NCBI RefSeq assembly: GCF_003024235.1
Contig: NZ_KZ679085.1
Location: 124,001 to 188,000 of the forward strand
Length of the DNA stretch: 64,000 bases
Direction of reading: 5' to 3'
Origin: Arenimonas caeni
GTDB taxonomy: Bacteria; Pseudomonadota; Gammaproteobacteria; Xanthomonadales; Xanthomonadaceae
Shown here one piece after another: positions 61,731 through 64,000 of the stretch (position 1 is its first letter; each line of letters starts with the position of its first letter). The notes below the pieces were generated by a model that was not told where the DNA came from, did not search any database, and worked only from the letters and a program-made list of their open reading frames with translations. A program made the translations under genes and the position numbers.

Positions 61731-63575
61731 AACGTATAGGAAGAATAAACGCCCTTTTCACCCAAGTCCAACAGCTTTGGACCGCAGTTGACTCTTTCGA
61801 CACCCCTGCGATGCAACCCAATCCGGCTGACGGGGAGCCAGCAACGCTGAAAATTTACCCTCCTCTTTCCCACTAGCGGCTCCTTTTCCGACAACCAGCA
61901 CGGCGGATCCCTGCCGCGGCGCTGTGAACGCAGCATTTTGATTGGTATCGTTGGCCTTCAGGCTCGTCAGTCAAACAGACCCAGGAGCAGCTCAGCCGGT
62001 GGCGCCCGGCTTTCGGGTAACGCCCTGGTCCCGCTGGTTTCGGCTTTGTGCTTCAGGTGATCAAGGATCTGCTTGATCACTATAGGGTCTTCAATGCAGG
62101 CGATGACTTTCATGGCGCCGCCGCAGCCGCTGCAGGTCTCGATGTCGATATTGAAAACACGCTTGAGCCGTTGCGCCCATGTCATCGACGCTCGCCGTTG
62201 TGCTGGTGTTGCCGGTTCATCAGCCACCCTGACCTTGTTGCCCCTGCCCCGTTTTGCCGGCGTGACCAACGCCCGGTGCCGACTGTTGGGTGCGAACACC
62301 CCGTGGAAGCGGGTTAGGTTGACTCTGGGCTTCGGTACCAGGGCGGCCAGCCTTGCAATGAAATCCAATGGTTCGAAAATGACGTGCGTGGTGCCGTCCC
62401 GGTACGGCGTCTTGAGCTGGTAGCGCACGTTGCCGCCTCGTGTTAACGACAGCCGCTTCTCGGATACCGCCGGGCGGCTGATGTACCGGCACAGCCGTTC
62501 GAGCTTCTTGCGTTCATCGGCCCTGGCCGCCACGCCGGCGTGCAGGCTGGACCCGGCTACCTTGCCAATCCCGTCACCGAACGGATCACCACTGGTCGGC
62601 AGAGTTTGCAAAGTGAACACCTTTCGCCCCGCCTGTGAACCGACAGCGATACGGTAAGTGATCGAGTGCCCCAGCAGGGGTGTCATCGGGTCGTCATCCA
62701 CCGCATCCGAGGCCAGATAGCTGTTTTCGACATCCCGTTCCAGCAGGCCTTGCCGTTCCAGATAGCGACCCACCCGGTGGGCGATGGTGTGCGTCAGCTG
62801 GGTGAGCTCTGGGCTGGTCGGCGCCTTGACCCAGCGGAAACGCGCTGAGCCGTGGGATTGCTCGACATACACACCGTCGAGAAACAGCATGTGGAAGTGA
62901 ACATTCAGATTGAGCGCCGATCCAAAACGCTGGATCAGGGTGACCGCGCCCGTCTTGGCCACTTGGTGGGTATGGCCCGCTTTCTTGACCAGGTGCGTGG
63001 CAATGACGCGGTAAACGATGCCCAGCACCCACCCCATGATCTCGGGCCGGCTGGCAAACAGGAAACGCAGCTGAAACGGGAAGCTCAACACCCACTGACG
63101 CATGGGTTGTTCAGGCAGTACTTCATCAACCAGCAAGGCGGCACTTTCGGCCATCCGCCGCGCCCCACAGCTCGGGCAGAAACCGCGACGCTTACAGCTG
63201 AAAGCGACCAGGTGCTCGGCGTGGCAAGACTCGCAGCGAACCCGTAGAAAGCCATGCTCCAGCCGCCCGCATTGGAGAAATTCTTCAAATTCCCGTTGCA
63301 CATAGCCCGGCAATTCCTTTCCCTGCTCTGCCATAAGCGCAGCGAATGCCGGGTAATACTCGTCAACGATCTGATAGAGAAGGGTTTGCTCGGGTCGGTG
63401 GCTCTGGTAACGACCAGTATCCCGATCCCGGCTGGCCGTCCTGGCCGCCACATGAGGCATGTTCCGCGTCCTTGCAATACTGTGTTTACATACAGTCTAT
63501 CGCTTAGCGGAAAGTTCTTTTACCCTCAGCCGAAATGCCTGCCGTTGCTAGACATTGCCAGCCAGTGCCCGTCAC
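61731..63575 (-). mobile_element. ISCR2 (IS91-like rolling-circle element)
   Basis: The interval from the glmM break to the guaA attachment core is about 1.85 kb, the size of ISCR2. Its 3' (oriIS) end, next to the glmM fragment, contains AAACGCCCTTTTCACCCAAG (61748-61767), similar to IS91-type ori ends. The opposite terIS end lies beyond the transposase start at about 63480-63575; its exact limit is not visible because it meets the island end. Rolling-circle replication past terIS can mobilise neighbouring DNA. Confidence 0.7.
61967..63460 (-). CDS. ISCR2 rolling-circle transposase (Rcr2/ISVsa3-type)
   Basis: A 497-residue IS91-family transposase. N-terminal zinc ribbon CESCHAEH followed by CKRRGFCPSCGARR, then the HUH motif LNVHFHMLFLDGV, and a catalytic Tyr in CRYISRPAV. 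A C-terminal zinc knuckle CSGCGGAMKVIACI precedes the end. It nicks oriIS and moves DNA by rolling-circle replication. The product is full length, so ISCR2 could still act. Confidence 0.94.
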   Translation of the reverse strand: MPHVAARTASRDRDTGRYQSHRPEQTLLYQIVDEYYPAFAALMAEQGKELPGYVQREFEEFLQCGRLEHGFLRVRCESCHAEHLVAFSCKRRGFCPSCGARRMAESAALLVDEVLPEQPMRQWVLSFPFQLRFLFASRPEIMGWVLGIVYRVIATHLVKKAGHTHQVAKTGAVTLIQRFGSALNLNVHFHMLFLDGVYVEQSHGSARFRWVKAPTSPELTQLTHTIAHRVGRYLERQGLLERDVENSYLASDAVDDDPMTPLLGHSITYRIAVGSQAGRKVFTLQTLPTSGDPFGDGIGKVAGSSLHAGVAARADERKKLERLCRYISRPAVSEKRLSLTRGGNVRYQLKTPYRDGTTHVIFEPLDFIARLAALVPKPRVNLTRFHGVFAPNSRHRALVTPAKRGRGNKVRVADEPATPAQRRASMTWAQRLKRVFNIDIETCSGCGGAMKVIACIEDPIVIKQILDHLKHKAETSGTRALPESRAPPAELLLGLFD

Positions 63576-64000
63576 TCCCACTCGATGGTCGCGGGCGGCT
63601 TGCCGCTGATGTCATAAACGACACGAGAAATATCCCGTATCTCATTGATTATGCGGCGCGAAACCGTGTCGAGGAAGTCGTAGGGCAGATGCGCCCAATG
63701 GGCCGTCATGAAGTCCACGGTCTCCACCGCGCGCAGCGCGATGACCCACTCGTAGGCGCGGGCGTCGCCGACCACGCCGACCGACTTGACCGGCAGGAAC
63801 ACCGCGAAGGCCTGCGAGGTCTTGTCGTACCAGCCGGCCTTGCGCAGTTCCTCGATGAAGATGGCGTCCGCGCGGGCCAGGATGTCGGCGAACTCGCGCC
63901 TGACCTCGCCCAGGATGCGCACGCCCAGGCCCGGGCCCGGGAACGGGTGCCGGTAGACCATCTCGCGCGGCAGGCCGAGCTCGACGCCGATGCGCCGCAC
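63572..64000 (-). CDS. guaA: GMP synthase, C-terminal fragment (cut by window edge)
   Basis: The last 142 residues of Gua[17 protein letters not shown], the dimerisation region [38 protein letters not shown] and the terminal PPATIEWE. The enzyme converts XMP to GMP. The rest lies right of the window. The terminal codons GAG-TGG-GAG-TGA contain the island core; the native last codon was probably GAA followed by TGA overlapping the tadA ATG, a synonymous change. The insertion therefore leaves the protein unchanged. Confidence 0.95.
   Translation of the reverse strand: MRRIGVELGLPREMVYRHPFPGPGLGVRILGEVRREFADILARADAIFIEELRKAGWYDKTSQAFAVFLPVKSVGVVGDARAYEWVIALRAVETVDFMTAHWAHLPYDFLDTVSRRIINEIRDISRVVYDISGKPPATIEWE
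63576..63583 (+). repeat. Right attachment-core repeat inside guaA
   Basis: TCCCACTC within the last codons of guaA (coding strand GAGTGGGA, codons Glu-Trp-Glu). It matches the left copy at 60284-60291. The stop codon after it (TGA, 63572-63574) is supplied by the island side. Confidence 0.75.

Larger units (their letters stand above)
60284..63583. mobile_element. Small sul2-ISCR2 island inserted at the guaA 3' end
   Basis: About 3.3 kb of foreign DNA between 8-bp direct repeats TCCCACTC. It carries a 300-bp AT-rich leader, sul2, a truncated glmM and a complete ISCR2. The host is about 70% GC, while 60292-60400 is strikingly AT-rich. Known sul2/CR2 islands (GIsul2) integrate at guaA by a site-specific integrase, but no integrase gene is present here. 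It is either a deleted derivative or was moved in trans. If the interior is removed the native guaA-tadA overlap is restored exactly, which supports precise site-specific insertion. Confidence 0.78.

Overview
The window is about 64 kb of a GC-rich gammaproteobacterial chromosome, most likely Xanthomonadales (Lysobacter/Luteimonas/Xanthomonas relatives). Three things point there: copL-type copper genes, a xanthomonadin/aryl-polyene pigment cluster that includes an aromatic amino-acid lyase, and housekeeping genes of that lineage (ppsR/ppsA, orn, tadA, guaA). Two acquired blocks interrupt it.

Region 1 (1 to about 23.9 kb) is the right-hand part of a large Tn7-like transposon. Its transposition genes tnsA-tnsB(tniA)-tnsC(tniB)-tniQ lie on the minus strand at 23363-19324. 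Its cargo is a plus-strand metal-resistance island: the tail of an accessory lspA, a CzcI-like protein, a CzcCBA-type RND efflux system with a PII-like protein, a P1B-4 divalent-metal ATPase, a Csp copper-storage protein, then copL, a Met/His-rich TolC-family protein, a multicopper oxidase, a His-rich cytochrome c, an NTF2-like protein, a DUF411 protein, a CopA ATPase, a DUF305 protein, an EF-hand protein and a second NTF2-like protein. The left end of the element is outside the window.

Region 2 (24.0-33.3 kb) looks like resident chromosome: a macrodomain protein, a B12-binding radical SAM protein, and a second copper cluster (copL-tolC-MCO-DUF411, then a CueR-type promoter driving copA-cueR). 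This is a paralogue, gene for gene, of the core of the transposon's copper cluster, so two homologous copper modules sit within 17 kb of each other.

Region 3 (50.6 down to 33.3 kb, minus strand) is a single long aryl-polyene/xanthomonadin-type operon of about 20 genes with many ATGA/GTGA overlaps: ketosynthases and a KS-like partner, two ACPs, ketoreductase, dehydratases, an AMP-ligase fused to a dehydratase, thioesterase, acyltransferases, glycosyltransferase, a HAL/TAL-family lyase, an FAD oxidoreductase, LolA- and MMPL-type export proteins, a DUF3261 lipoprotein and an Sfp-type phosphopantetheinyl transferase.

Region 4 (50.6-60.3 kb) is ordinary chromosome: tRNA-Glu and tRNA-Ala with a terminator, DUF1249, ppsR divergent from ppsA, mscS, a two-component-like sensor diguanylate cyclase, orn, DUF2721 and tadA.

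Region 5 (60.284-63.583 kb) is a 3.3-kb acquired island carrying sul2, a truncated glmM and ISCR2. It is inserted exactly at the 3' end of guaA and bounded by 8-bp direct repeats TCCCACTC. Removing it restores a guaA-tadA pair that overlaps by ATGA. It looks like a minimal, integrase-less relative of the sul2/CR2 islands known at guaA.
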